Shown piece by piece: positions 11,792 to 23,076 of a DNA stretch of 64,000 nucleotides. Positions within the stretch are counted from its first letter, which is position 1. Every line of letters starts with the position of its first letter. The translations under genes and the position numbers were made by a program. Source of the DNA: Porites lobata (taxonomy: Eukaryota; Cnidaria; Anthozoa; Scleractinia; Poritidae); NCBI GenBank assembly GCA_942486035.1, contig CALNXK010000031.1, positions 1,486,001 through 1,550,000 on the forward strand, in the 5' to 3' direction. The notes below the pieces were generated by a model. The model had not been told where the DNA came from. It saw nothing but the letters and a program-made list of their open reading frames with translations, and did no database searches.

Positions 11792-12613
11792 GGGCTTCTG
11801 ATATTTCGCGGAAAAAAAAGCAAAATTTCGCGGGATTTTCAGGGGCAAATTCGCGGAAAAATCGGCCGATTTCGCGGGATTTTCGCGGGAAGAAAAGTCA
11901 AAAGTCGCAGAAAAATCGGCCGATTTCGCGGGATTTTAGCGGAAAAAAGTCAATTTTCGAAGGATTTCAGGGGCAAATTCTTAGAAAAATCGGCTGATTT
12001 AACGGGAAATTTCGGGGGGAAACTTCGCCAAGAAACAATCAGTAAAAAACAGCTGGGTTTTTTTGGCAAATTTCGCTAAAATTGATCAATTTTGCGTCGA
12101 TATGACCAGCGTTGTTTAACGTTTTTTTAACAGGAATAATCATTTGCTCTTTGAACAACAGTTCGCTCGAGAAATGAGCAAATGCTAAAAGAATTAACAT
12201 TCTGGTTAGTGCCCAGTTTTTCGCAACATTAATCTAAGACGCCTGGCCCCAGTTGTTCAAAAGGTGGATAGCGCTATCCGCTGGATAAATCTCTATCCAA
12301 TAGGTAACGCAATTGGTTTCCCAAATACTTATCCGCTGGATAGTGATTTATCCGGTGGATAGCGCTATCCAACGTTTGAACAACCTGGCCCTGGTAGTTT
12401 TGGGACGTTGTTTACTCCTTGCAGTGACGGGGTTTGGGGTGAATGAAGCAGGTCTAATAGCTAAGATAAGTATTAAATATGCTTTGCCGACATGTATTTG
12501 GAAATATTTCTGGCGGATTTCGCGGTATTTCGCGTTTTTTAGGGAATTTCGCGGGATTTCGCGGAAATACCTGAATTTCGCGGGTCCGCGACCGCGCGAA
12601 ATATCAGAAGCCC
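11792..12613. mobile_element. MITE with TIR GGGCTTCTGATATTTCGCG
   Basis: GGGCTTCTGATATTTCGCG at 11792 and its exact complement at 12595-12613 define an 822-bp element. The inverted match extends three bases outward (ACA/TGT). The subterminal DNA on both sides is built from iterated TTTCGCGGGATTT-like words, which explains the apparent open frames there. A second small palindromic element (12245-12390) is nested inside. No transposase frame. Confidence 0.75.
12245..12390. mobile_element. Nested palindromic MITE (GTTGTTCAAA...GGATAGCGCTATCC)
   Basis: A 146-bp element whose halves are inverted copies: ggccccagttgttcaaaa... GGATAGCGCTATCC on the left mirrors GGATAGCGCTATCC...tttgaacaacctggcc on the right. 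Degenerate relatives with the same plan occur at about 50270-50385 and, with a TTAGCGCTTAACC core, at 55051-55289. It lies wholly inside the MITE at 11792-12613, so it is the younger insertion. Confidence 0.75.
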
Positions 12614-13182
12614 TGTTTATAAGATTACACGTCGTTATAACTGAAACCATTAAATAACAAAAAAAAATAATAACTTCGCTATTATGTTGAAGCTTAACTC
12701 TATTAAAGTTCATTCAAACACTCGACCACACTGACAGCTCGCACTATAGAAACGAGAACCGGCTGGCCATATTAGTGATTTTGGAAATTTTTGAACGGTT
12801 TCCCTTTACGATTGATCGTCCTTAATATTGACTGAGTGCAATTTGTCTTGAAAAATTGTGAGATACTGCATTCTGTCCGAGGTCTGTATGATAAATAGTA
12901 CTGTTTCACCTCAAATGTGAAGTATAAAAATTAGAAAAGGTTGGTTTAAACACCCCCAGATTTGTTGGCAAGAATTTCTAAAGTAAACCTGTCGACCGCA
13001 AAAAAATTCGGCGTGATTTGTTTTCCACGAATTTGTTTTCGAGGTCTAATGTACTGTGATCTTAAATGTGATCGAAGATGTTTGCTATTTTTTGGGTGTA
13101 CATATAAGGTTATCAATTCGACGTAAGATGTTTCACTCTAAAATAACTTAGCCTTTCCCTCAAAAGTCACATGAAGGTGCCC
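12614..13182. other. Non-coding stretch, nothing recognised
   Basis: No supported coding frame. The last about 40 bases (tagcctttccctcaaaagtc) match 36862-36895, marking flanking repeat sequence broken by the TTAA element. Confidence 0.4.
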
Positions 13183-13186
13183 TTAA

Positions 13187-15476
13187 GGACGGTGCCCACT
13201 AATGTGAAGTATTTTTTCCCAGATAATGACTATGTGAGACAAGTAGATTATATCAGGGGCTATTGAAATCCAAAAAGAAAACTGGGGGTAACCAGGCATT
13301 TTTCAGAGATAACTGCGCTTCAATATGGAGAAAAACGCTGAATAGGCGTTTTTTAAAAAAATGATAAAAAGTTATTTTTTCCCAAAATTTCAGAGTGTAC
13401 ACGTGAACTGGCACCAATGCAATGATAATTGTAGCAAGGTTTCAAAATAGGCAACAAATGATAACATAACAACTGCTCTTTATATGTCTTTTTTTGAAAT
13501 ATCAGCACAACTGGGAAGTTATCAGCAGTTACCCCTCTCCACGCGTTTGCCTCAAAAATAGTGTAAACGACATTTTCCCCGAACCAAAAACTGATCGTTT
13601 GCTGAGTAGGCTTATTACTTTCATTTGGTAAGATAAAAAGTAGGGGTTACCACGCGTTTTTAGAAGTTAAATTGGTTGGTTTCGACCTTAACTTAATCAC
13701 TTTGGGGGTTATTTACAATTTTCCCCATCCCCTCCCCGGTCAGTTTCACTATTGCTTCACTCGACGCGGAGTACTCTGGGATATCCACAATAGCTAACAG
13801 TCAGAGAAAACAACAACACACGGAGGAGAGCAAAAACAGAATGTGAAGCAGGACATTTCATGGACTCTAAGGAAAACAAATTATACTATTTCATTCAACT
13901 GGAGCTTCTGCGTCTCAAACATTTAACAAAAATGTTTGGAGAAGAGCAATCTCCAAGTAATTAGAGATCACTTGCAGTGCACAAAGAGTATAGTGAGAGT
14001 AGTATGGCGAGCTTAAGATCCACGGCTGGTGCTGTAAACAAACTACTGTCGTGTAGTGGAAAATAGTCGACGGTGACTCTAAGGCAGGTAGCCCTTCAAT
14101 CGTTTGCTTACTTGTACATGTCCTCAAGATTTTTGAACTGTACATGTAATATGGATTCTAAACCTTCTATCGCCGTTTTTTTATCGTTTTATCGGGTACC
14201 TTGATCGAATATGTTATTAAACTTGCATACATTCAATGAGCTTATATCTGTGCTTTGCGCTTTCAAGCTTTGCTACAAGTGTCGTATGACATAAATGATT
14301 TGCAAAGATTCAAGTTCCATGAGCTCTCTTTTAAAAAAGCTGAATAGTGTGAAAGCAGTTATACCGAATGCGTTTATGTACCCTCATATATGCACTGGGC
14401 TATAATGATCATTTTATATAATTCGTTTTGGTTATTTTTACTGTAGCATTCTGTGTCACGATCATTCACTATTTTCCGTTTCTAAATGTTCATTCTAGAC
14501 TTAACAGTGTCTGTTAAACCTAAGAAAGTCTTAGAATGGAAATACTTCAGTTTATTTTACCTTCCATCTTTAGTTTGTAAACAGCCAAATGGCAGCTATG
14601 TCTAAATGTCCAGATTATGTGTGGCGTGAAATTGAACCTTAAGAAATACTATCTACACGACAAGCTGCCAATGAGTCAATAATTTCAATGCTTAGTAATG
14701 CCAAAATGCTTAAATAACAATGATAATAGTAAAAAGCATAACATTTTTTTTTTCATTTTTTCCACGATGAAAGCGTTTCTTTTGCGGTCCGCAACTATTT
14801 TTGAAGCTACGATCTCAGCATATCCAAACAATCTTGTGATAGTTTTTTTTCTTGTCTGTTCAACTTACAAAAGCCTCGGACTCTCAATAAAAGGGACATC
14901 TGTATGTACTCGAACGCCTTAAGTCTATCTTCTGGTGAACAATAAAATCTTCTGGTGAAAATAAAATCTTACAAAATTAAAGAAATATTCGGGAAAGTGT
15001 TTATAGCCGATTAGTAGATAAAACGCAAAGGACGCGAGTGAAAGGTAAGCTTGCAGTTTCTCCATTAACCGGAGGACTGTTTGGAGCTATTTTCCTTCTG
15101 ATTTACTGATCCTTGCCTATTAAGGGATTTTTTAATACCCAAGCCCTAAGCGTAACATCTTGAAGCAATAACTTTTGATGTTTTAGAATTGACTTTTGTT
15201 TGACTATAAAAATGTTCGGTCAGATCAATCATACGTAGAAATAGCAAAATGCGCATACTTCTTCTGTTTTCAAAGAACTGACAAGGTAAATAGAACTTAT
15301 TTTTCATCTGTTGAAAAACGACGCATCTTTTCCACAAGAAATAACTAGAACTTCCCAGACTTACAGGAGACAAAACCAGTCCGCGTGTCCTGCGTGTTGC
15401 GCATTTCTTTCGCGTCACGCGCGACTACCTTGGCATGCGCAGAAAATGTGCGCAGTAACAATAGTGGGCACCGTCC
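13187..15476. mobile_element. 2.3-kb TTAA-flanked non-autonomous element (Kolobok/piggyBac type)
   Basis: TTAA at 13183-13186 and 15477-15480 flanks the inverted ends GGACGGTGCCCACT and AGTGGGCACCGTCC. A TTAA target duplication is characteristic of the piggyBac and Kolobok superfamilies. A GG-start end favours Kolobok over piggyBac, but this is inference. The interior has no open frame above about 90 codons and no DDE signature, so it is non-autonomous or decayed. The outside flanks (13145-13182 and 15505-15570) match a fused stretch at 36862-36955, which supports the insertion, although about 35 bp near the right edge are missing there. Confidence 0.75.
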
Positions 15477-15570
15477 TTAAGTTAAATGATTTGTGGATTA
15501 AAAGTTTATTGTTTGATTTAAATTATAAATTTATTAATTGGAGCTTCGCTTTTAGCCCTGGCTAAATCTA

Positions 15571-16201
15571 TTTAGTATATACTAGAACAGTGGATAGTGT
15601 TTTTCACGCGCTCTGATTGGCTACTCAATCAGTGAATATCCTGCACTATTCACTGATTCACCTCCAGTTCCTCCGAGCGAGCAACGCCAAACTCGCGTAA
15701 GTTGCGAGCAAAATGCCTTCCCGGTTTGCTGCCGTAAACAAACAAAGAAATTTCACAACTAATGAAGCAAGCTGTTTCCAAAATACACGAAGATGGTGAC
15801 GAAGTTCGGATTGGAAGTTTTAACAGGTAAAGCTTTGTCTTTTTGACACGAATTTATCGATAAAACCGGTGAAAAAATTTTTGTTTACAAATGCAAATTA
15901 AGTTTAAGTCTTGCGTTACTTTATTTAGTTGAGTTGTTCATAAATAAGCTTAAAACTAAATTTAATAATCTTTTGCTATAGAATGATTTTAAATACAAAA
16001 AGAATGCACACCTCTTTTTGAAGAATTTTCCCCGCAAGAGCTAAACAAATGTCTGCAAAAGTTTTAATTGTCGGCAAGAAAAAGCGACGGCCGCGGCCGC
16101 CCGGTCATTACGCGCCAAAATTGTAATCATTGGCAACAGTATTTGAGTTAAAAATCATCATTTTTGTGCTCAATTATCTCACTGTTTTAGTATATACTAA
16201 A
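15571..16201. mobile_element. MITE with TIR TTTAGTATATACTARAACAGTG
   Basis: A 22-bp inverted repeat at 15571-15592 and 16180-16201. The end is itself partly palindromic (TAGTATATACTA). Inside is a short exon-like segment (15713-15826). It immediately precedes a separate hairpin element at 16202-16310 that shares the junction. Confidence 0.6.
15713..15826 (+). pseudogene. Exon-like fragment resembling the start of a KIAA1958/Crypton-type protein
   Basis: Starts with ATG and reads MPSRFAAV, then needs frame changes. It resumes as MKQAVS and TKMVTKFGLEVLT before a splice donor (AACAG|GTAAAG). This layout resembles the N-terminus of the multi-copy tyrosine-recombinase-related (KIAA1958/Crypton) genes of cnidarians. 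At least two small indels make it non-functional. It lies inside the MITE at 15571-16201 and may have been captured by it. The family match is from memory of the motif and is tentative. Confidence 0.35.
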
Positions 16202-16310
16202 ACAATTATTCACCTCAGTGTCGGTGGCTAGTCGTGGATATTTACCTCACTGCTTCGCAGTTCGGTAAAATATCCACGACTAGCCACCTCCACTTCGGTG
16301 AATAATTGTT
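16202..16310. mobile_element. Hairpin (fold-back) element
   Basis: Two arms of about 45 bp (16202-16246 and 16265-16310) are near-perfect inverted copies around an 18-bp loop. The left arm starts ACAATTATTCACCTC and the right ends GAATAATTGT. Confidence 0.8.
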
Positions 16311-16317
16311 ATATATT

Positions 16318-16785
16318 ATATCCTTTCTGGTTCATCCAGGTAGAAGTCCTGGCATGATGTTATTATGCCTGATATATAACACGTTTAGCATTTCGACCCG
16401 TAGCCGTAAAAAAAATTAGGCAGTTGTTCTATATCCTTTCTGGTTCATCCAGGTAGAAGTCCTGGCATGATGTTATTATGCCTGAGCGCTTCTAGGATAT
16501 ATAACACGTTTAGTATTTCAACCCCTAGCCGTAAAAAAAAAATTAGGCAGTTGTTCTATATCCTTTCTGGTTCATCCAGGTAGAAGTCCTGGCATGATGT
16601 TATAATGCCTGAGCGCTTCTAGGGTATATAACACGTTTAGCATTTCGACCCGTAGCCGTAAAAAAAAAAAATTAGGCAGTTGTTCTATATCCTTTCTGGT
16701 TCACCCAGGTAGAAGTCCTGGCATGATGTTATTATGCCTGAGCGCTTCTAGGATATATAACTCGTTTAGCATTTCGACGTGGGAA
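16318..16785. repeat. Tandem repeat, four copies, about 113-129 bp each
   Basis: Four head-to-tail copies begin at about 16321, 16434, 16561 and 16690 with TCCTTTCTGGTTCAYCCAGG and end with a poly-A tract of 6-11 bases plus TTAGGCAGTTGTTC. Copy 1 lacks the 12-bp block GCGCTTCTAGGA present in the others. Copy 4 lacks the poly-A tail. Differences between copies are few, so the array is recent or homogenised. Confidence 0.9.
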
Positions 16786-17351
16786 CTCGATGTCTCAATC
16801 GCTTATTTTTTAAAAAAGACAAAAGCTAAACGGCTAATTCTTAATTGCATTTTTTTTTTACACAATACCTGGTCTTAAGTTGAAGATTTTGCATAATCAA
16901 CCCGCCGCGTGTTTGTCCAAAGACAACTATGGCTGAGAAATAACTCTCTTATGGTGGTCCGTTTTCCAACAAACTACAGCTACAACGGATCAAAAAGTAT
17001 GGTGGGAGGAAATGACGGAGAAGCAGATTATGAAACCCACGTTGATCAGCAGAACTGCCATTATTACACAATATCTACGATTATCCTGATGCCTTATTGG
17101 AAATGAACAATTTGTTCAAGCGAAGATTACAACAAAATATGTTAATTGTATCATCTTAAAAAGGACCTACCTACGAACCAAGATCTAAGTTACAGAGACA
17201 ATTTGGTAGACTACACGTTAAGTGATGATGTAACCATTAGCCATTACTTTGTTATTATTTCTTGTCTACAATGATATACTCTTTGAGGTGAATAAAATAA
17301 TTTGCGATGAAATACTGTGTTGTGTCACTGCTGGTCAGTTGGGGTCTTCTA
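16786..17351. other. Non-coding stretch, nothing recognised
   Basis: A 65-codon frame at 16909-17106 has no motif and overlaps alternatives. An AATAAA occurs near 17290. No gene is supported. Confidence 0.4.
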
Positions 17352-17392
17352 TTTTTAGAATGATGTCAATGCAATTGACGTCATTCTAAAAA
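17352..17392. repeat. Perfect-looking palindrome at the edge of the tandem duplication
   Basis: TTTTTAGAATGATGTCAAT and ATTGACGTCATTCTAAAAA are inverted halves meeting at GCA. The right half contains GACGTC, the hexamer also found at the ends of both 1.26-kb units. Confidence 0.7.
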
Positions 17393-17664
17393 TATATACT
17401 ACTGGCTACGTTTGACAGCGCTTGTCGAATTTTCGACCGGTTAAAAAATTTGACTGGGCATTTCATTCACGCGAAACCGTTCAATACGAGGAGACCTCGA
17501 ATTTGGCGTTCAAATTAAAGAAAAATTATTTACAGTCTGGCCGTTCGAATCACTTGAATTTAAAGGGATCTAACACCATTCAGCAATGTTGGACTAATAT
17601 ATACAATCATTTTTTTAGTCCTCCGTGATTTTTTTTTGCTTCACAGATGTATTTATTCACTCAG

Positions 17665-17803
17665 AGTGTCATGTTATGTGCTGGAACTTTACAATCAAAA
17701 GCTGATTGATCTACTCGTTCCTTATGGAGAGAATGTATCCTTTGACACCGAAAACGTGTCTTTTTTTGTGGGATAATAAAGAAATCATCGTTGTCAATCA
17801 CAG
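17665..17803 (+). pseudogene. Kinesin motor-domain exon (unit A), frameshifted
   Basis: After an acceptor (tttattcactcag) the frame reads CYVLELYNQKLIDLLVPYGE. This matches the motor-domain strand-helix block that in kinesins reads roughly xCxxLELYNxxxxDLL. A second frame then gives DNKEIIVVNH, matching the following hairpin (D-x-K-G-x-x-V). A change in a run of seven T residues and the resulting TAA TAA break the exon. It ends at a donor (CACAG|GTTTGT). A C-terminal kinesin-14 or KCBP-like motor is my best guess. Only two exons of the motor are present. Confidence 0.65.
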
Positions 17804-18329
17804 GTTTGTGGCGATCGTTCAAGATTTAGTACATATGAGTATTTTCAATCTGAGACTGAACTATATTGGGTTTGTGTTACTTTCTTTCTTTGTCGCAGGT
17901 CTATCTGTCATGTCTGCACTGCAGTTTATCTTACTGTAGGTGTAAGGTGGTTGAACATTTCGTAATACAGACACCTGGAGCTGTCCCTCTTGAGTTCGAA
18001 TAGGGGAGGTTTTGTAAAAAGTGATCCGCACTTTTATCACATTCCACAAGGGTCAAGCAAAGCTTGATAAGTCTCGTTTATGGGTAAGGGGTTTCTTTAA
18101 GGTAGAAAGTAATGACAGTGCCTTTATTATAAATAAAAATATTAGAAATCCTCAACATTTTAAAGCAACAAAAACTAACAATTAGAAGAGACAAGGAGGT
18201 GATTAATGTATATATTTCTTAATTAATGTATATTATTTCTTGTTCATCCGTTGTTAAACGACTTGACTCTTAATAAGAAAGTTTTTGCTAAGTTGCAACT
18301 ATCGTATTTTCATGGTCTTGTATTTGTAG

Positions 18330-18419
18330 AGCGGTCAGTTGTTATGCAAGCGACCACAAAGGAAGAACTGTGGGAAATATTTGAAAAGGGATCGCAAAAC
18401 AGACACGTGGCCTCCACAA
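18330..18419 (+). pseudogene. Kinesin motor-domain exon (unit A), second
   Basis: Bounded by an acceptor (ttgtatttgtag) and a strong donor (CACAA|GTAAGAG). It encodes TTKEELWEIFEKGSQNRHVAST, the kinesin helix that leads into switch I (canonically G-x-x-x-R-x-x-x-x-T-x-M-N-x-x-S-S-R-S-H). The next exon, which would carry the SSRSH nucleotide-sensing motif, is not found in the unit. It lies 527 bp after the first motor exon in the order expected of a real gene. Confidence 0.65.
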
Positions 18420-19629
18420 GTAAGAGTGTGACCAAGATCCTATTATGATTTATTCTGAAGTTATCAAGAAGCCATTTCATGCAAACAGTGTTAAAAATAG
18501 CTTTGTGATGAAGTTCCAAATTCCTGTCCAGGAAAACATCAGAAAATGTACTTCTTTTCGTTGTTGATTGCAATGTTTAGTTAAGTTCCCTCGTTGGATC
18601 ATTAGACCCTTTATAAGCTACTCCTTGTGAATTTCGCACTATTTGACGTCTAAAAGTATATACTACTAGCTACGTTTGACAGCGCTGGTCGAATTTTCGA
18701 CCGTTTAAAAAATTTGACTGGGCATATTTCATTCACGCGGAACCGTTCAATACGAGGAGACGTCGAATTTGGAGGTCAAATTAAAGAAAAATTATTTACA
18801 GTCTGGCCGTTCGAATTACTTGAATTTAAAGGGATCTAACACCATTCAGCAATGTTGGACTAATATATACAATCATTTTTTTAGTCCTCCGTGATTTTTT
18901 TTCTGCTTCACAGATGTATTTATTCATTCAGAGTGTCATGCATCCTCGGAGACCCAGGGACAGTTAGTCGGGTCGATAAAATGTTCGTGGTGAAAGTTTT
19001 CTGTAAGATCGAGACGAGCCCCTGGGCACTTACTCTTACCGAACCAGTTCCAGAGGCGTTTGAATTGCCTGCTTCTGATTGGCCAGAAAAATTTTTTTCT
19101 GGCCAATCAGCGAAGAGAAGCTGCCGGGTGACTCTTGTGTTTTCTTACACAACGTAGTTTTCCTCATCGATCGCCATAGTTGCTTAGCGCGTTCAACGGG
19201 GAATGTTTCTCGGGGAAAGTTTCAGAACAAAATGTTAACAACCCGCAAAAATTACAACCTTTAGCACGGCTACAAGAAGCAAACACTCTCCGATGAATTT
19301 TTAAGGCGGATCTTTCCAAGGTATCGTAAATCTTTATTGCTGATACGATACGCTATACATTACTTTCACTTTATACACCTTAATTTGCTCACATTGTCTA
19401 GTATAGAACGCCAAGCTGACATTTTAGATGTCAATGTTCGTTGCACGACTTCTGAAACTTTCTACAACGTGAAAATTTCCGTTGCACGGGCCAGGCAACT
19501 ACGTCGATTGATCGTGGGAAATGCCAGCTAGCTGCAGTGCAGTTGCTTTCGCTCCAAACTCCTTTCGAAACTTTTAAGCATAAAAGCTTACAGTAGTTGA
19601 CCGTACGAATTCGGCCGAAGTTGATAGTA

Positions 19630-20163
19630 GTGTTAACCAGAAAGCGCTTGAAGAAGGCTTGTCTTTGTTTCCGGTGGTACAGTTCAAAGCGAAGCAAAGA
19701 TTTATTATTGAGAAGATTGTGGAAAGAAGAGATGTTTTTGGGCAATTGGTAGAAGAGTGTAACCTTCCAAATGTTGCCTATAAGCTTGGGGGTTTAAAAA
19801 TCGTTAGATGCTAAAGGTTATGAATTCCCTAGTAATCCACTGGTCATAGTTATTTTACCCCTCATGTCAATTATTGAGGACCAGGTAAAGTACTCGAGGT
19901 CACTAGAAATTCAGGCCACTTACTTAGCGGAAAGTAAAACGAAAGATCGAGAAATATTGAATGGATAGGGAGCGTTTTCTTTGTTGTACATAAGCCCGGA
20001 ATCATTAACTGGGGGACAAGAAATTCAGGGCAATGTTCTCTATGGAGTTTTACCAGAAGAATCCTGTTGCAAGTACGTACAGCTGTTCATTGGTAAGTCT
20101 GCTGATTTGTTTACTAGGAACGGTGCTATACTGAATTCATTGTGGGGGGTTCTGAAGGAGTAA
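19630..20163 (+). pseudogene. RecQ-like superfamily 2 helicase fragment inside the transposon
   Basis: Three collinear pieces. First, VVQFKAKQRFIIEKIVERRDVF (19672-19737), resembling the Q-motif/motif 0 region before the Walker A loop. Second, NPLVIVILPLMSIIEDQV (about 19834-19890), resembling RecQ motif Ia (x-x-SPLxSLMxDQV). Third, after an in-frame TAG, LLYISPESLTGGQ (about 19981-20020), resembling the Y-x-x-PE-x-L motif. The Walker A segment (usually TGxGKS) is missing between the first two, so it cannot hydrolyse ATP. Multi-copy RecQ-like genes are common in cnidarian genomes, so this may be captured host sequence or the relic of the element's own gene. Confidence 0.7.
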
Positions 20164-22648
20164 AATGGGATGTTGTTGCTCTGGGAAAATGGGATTTAAG
20201 TCACTGGCAGGGGGTAATCTATCACTGAGAATGGGAAAAAATGGGAATTGAGGGTTAAACAGTTTCAATGAGATTGATATCCCCCCCTTCAGGACCCTCA
20301 TTATACTTAACAGTAGATCTGGCTTTTATTCAAGGATGCCCAGTAATCTTATGTCTAAAAGCTGACAGACACTTCACAAGAATTATCATGTTTTTTGTCA
20401 CCATTTAATGACAATTGAAAGCTGATGAAGTAAGCCTTGTGACTGCTTAAGATAATAGTGCAATTGAACATTTATATAATTATAAATGGGAAAACATCCC
20501 ATAATACAGAAGTACAGATGCCATTACATTAATTTTATTTTTAAGCTGTTGAGATTTTTTTTTACTTTATCATTATTGGAGTTCACATGTCTATTTGAGT
20601 TATGTAAATAGTAGGGAGCTGTAATATTTTATTTTATTTTAATTTGTTATAAAACGTTTACGCTGGGGCATTTGTTGGTGATTCTTTCGCTCCCAAAGGG
20701 TTTGTTTTACTAGGTGGCCAACAGGTATACCTGACTATATTATTTGAGAATGGTCTAGAAAAATGTGGTGGGCATTATATTCAGGAGCACGTTATACACA
20801 AGTAAATATGGTATACCTACGCATAACATACAACTGTTTTCCAACACTCTTTGAAAAAGGGAACTGTGCTGAAATTGTCACTTACTGTTTTCAATAATTC
20901 TTAAAGCCTTTCTTCTTTTAGATTTTATTTAGTGCACAACCTGCAGAAGAGAAAAAAATCCTTCCTTTTTTGATGACAGTAATGAAAACAGCAGAACCAT
21001 TCTAAGCCACTAATGTTACGACATCAGTGCCAAAGACTGTTAGTCTGCTTAAAGAAATCAAGATGATCCGAGACAGGAATTTCAAGAATCAAATCTTTAC
21101 TGCTTGTATTCTAGAATTTGCATTCTCTGATTGTCTTCTACAGGAAACAATAATTGATAATTGTAATAAATGATGTTCTGTGAAAAGTATTTTAGAGACA
21201 CTGTGTGGAATGGTGACCATACAATGAAGATTTTTATCCTTCTGAAGAAGGTATTTAAAGATTTAAAAATAATCAGCAGTGAAGAATATTATTGTCAGAT
21301 GAGGAGAATTATGATAGAGAAAATATGAAATATCAAACAAATGCACCAAAGGAAAATTGTTAATATTGCAGCATTATTCTTTCAAAATAAGTCCAATGTT
21401 GTACCATCAATAGCAAGGGAGTTAAAACAATGGCATTGTGGATGTGTTTGAGGGGGTTAGTAAGGGGAAACATCAAGCCAATCATAAATAAATAGTTTGG
21501 CAAAAAATCACATATTACCGGTATGTGAAATTACCTTTAGACATGTATTTGTTAAAAGATATCTTATAATAAAAATTCATTTCTATCATATTAGCCATAA
21601 TTCTAATCACAGTGAAGATTAACCCAGGTTCTCTTATGCGGTTTAGTAAGCCAGGGACCAAGGTCCTAGAAATCACGAGCTTAAGTTGGATCTTTGGAAA
21701 GTGTCCCTATTCCTTGGTCTCTTCTCCCTGGAATTTCCTTAAGAGTGTTCACTTCTTGTAAAGTTTTAGGGACTACAAAACTATCTATATAGACATCCCA
21801 CCCTTCCTCGATTTCTCAACTCTATACCTACACCTGTCAAACACTGCGCGTTTATCGCCCTCCAAACACTTTCACACCAACCACTTTCAAACATTTTCGC
21901 AAACTCACCTTTATTTTTTTTTCTTTGCTTATCCGTAAAAACAAACCCATACGGCCTGGAAAAATCGACCTCACTTAACAAGTCAGGATTCAGCACATAA
22001 CCGGACCGAGATTTCGAACTAAACACAACGGCTGTATTTAAAATACGTACGGTAAGGGAGTTTGGCGTGAAAGAAAGATGGTGCGTGCACTACAGCAAGC
22101 CAGCAATTCCCACGATCAATCGACGTAGTTGCGTGGCCCGTGCAACGGAAATTTTCACGCTGTAGAAAGTTTCAGAAGTCGTGCAACGAACATGGACATC
22201 TAAAATGTCAGCTTGGCGTTGTATACTAGACAATGTGAGCAAATTAAGGTGTGGAAAGTGAAAGTCGTGCATCGCGTATCGTATCAGCAATAAAGATTTA
22301 CGATACCTTGGAAAGATCCCCCTTAAAAATTCATCGGAGAGTGTTTGTTTCTTGTAGCCGTGCTAAAGGTTGTAATTTTTGCGGGTTGTTAACATTTTGT
22401 TCTGAAACTTTCCCCGCTGAACGCGCTAAGCAACTATGGCGATCGATGAGGAAAACTACGTCGTGTAAGAAATCACAAGAGTCACCCCGCAGCTTCTCTT
22501 CGCTGATTGGCCAGAAAAAAATTTTTCTGGCCAATCAGAAGCAGGCAATTCAAACGCCTCTGGAACTGGTTCGGTAAGAGTAAGTGCCCAGGGGCTCGTC
22601 TCGATCTTACAGAAAACTTTCACCACGAACATTTTATCGACCCGACTA

Positions 22649-23076
22649 CCGTATTTATTCGAATAAGCGCCCAACCTCGAATTAGCGCCCACCTCGAATA
22701 AGCGCCCATCCTAAAGGCAGAAAAAGTTAATAAGCGCCCAGCCTCGAATAAGCGCCCACCCCCTCTTCCTCCCAATCAAACTCAAATAAGCGCTCACCCC
22801 CACCCCATCCACTTGAGTGAATAAATTCTAATAAGAGACTTCCCCGAGGACGGAGTTTTCTTCAGAGTATTTTACAGAAAGCTTGCCTTGTTACTTCTTC
22901 GCGATTTGTTATTAGCATTCATTGTTTTGTTGCAAAATAAACATACTTCACTTGCTGGAAATGGTGAAAATTTAATAAGCGCCCAGCCTCGAATAAGCGC
23001 CCACCTCGAATAAGCGCCCACTCTCAAGGTCCAAAAATTTAATAAGCGCCCAGGGCGGTTAATCGAATAAATACGG
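22649..23076. mobile_element. Tc1/mariner-type MITE with TA duplication, inside the right arm
   Basis: TA at 22647-22648 and 23077-23078 flanks the inverted ends CCGTATTTATTCGAWTAA. Removing the element and one TA restores the left-arm sequence GTTAGTCGGGTCG in inverted form. The interior is full of AATAAGCGCCCA words. TA duplication with CCGTATTTATTCG ends indicates a mariner-type MITE. It inserted after the 4.16-kb element. Confidence 0.9.

Noticed and set aside
11644..12079. Two overlapping open frames of 117 and 134 codons
   Set aside because: They are translations of iterated TTTCGCGGGATTT words in a MITE; the amino-acid runs are repeats of the DNA unit.
12313..12713. Open frames of 114 and 121 codons on both strands
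   Set aside because: They cross the palindromic MITE and the MITE end; no independent coding evidence.
16318..16785. CRISPR-like array
   Set aside because: Units are complete tandem copies without variable spacers, and the window is animal DNA.
17861..18049. 62-codon minus-strand frame present in both 1.26-kb units
   Set aside because: It is antisense intron sequence of the kinesin fragment; conservation is explained by recent duplication.
21585..21640. A possible degenerate 2A-like peptide (...TVKINPGS) inside the 4.16-kb transposon
   Set aside because: The final Pro and the Asp/Glu positions of the consensus are absent and the surrounding frame has no coding signs; chance similarity is more likely.
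22331..22692. Frames in the right arm of the 4.16-kb element matching frames at 18891-19264
   Set aside because: They are the same inverted-arm DNA read twice and contain no recognisable domain.
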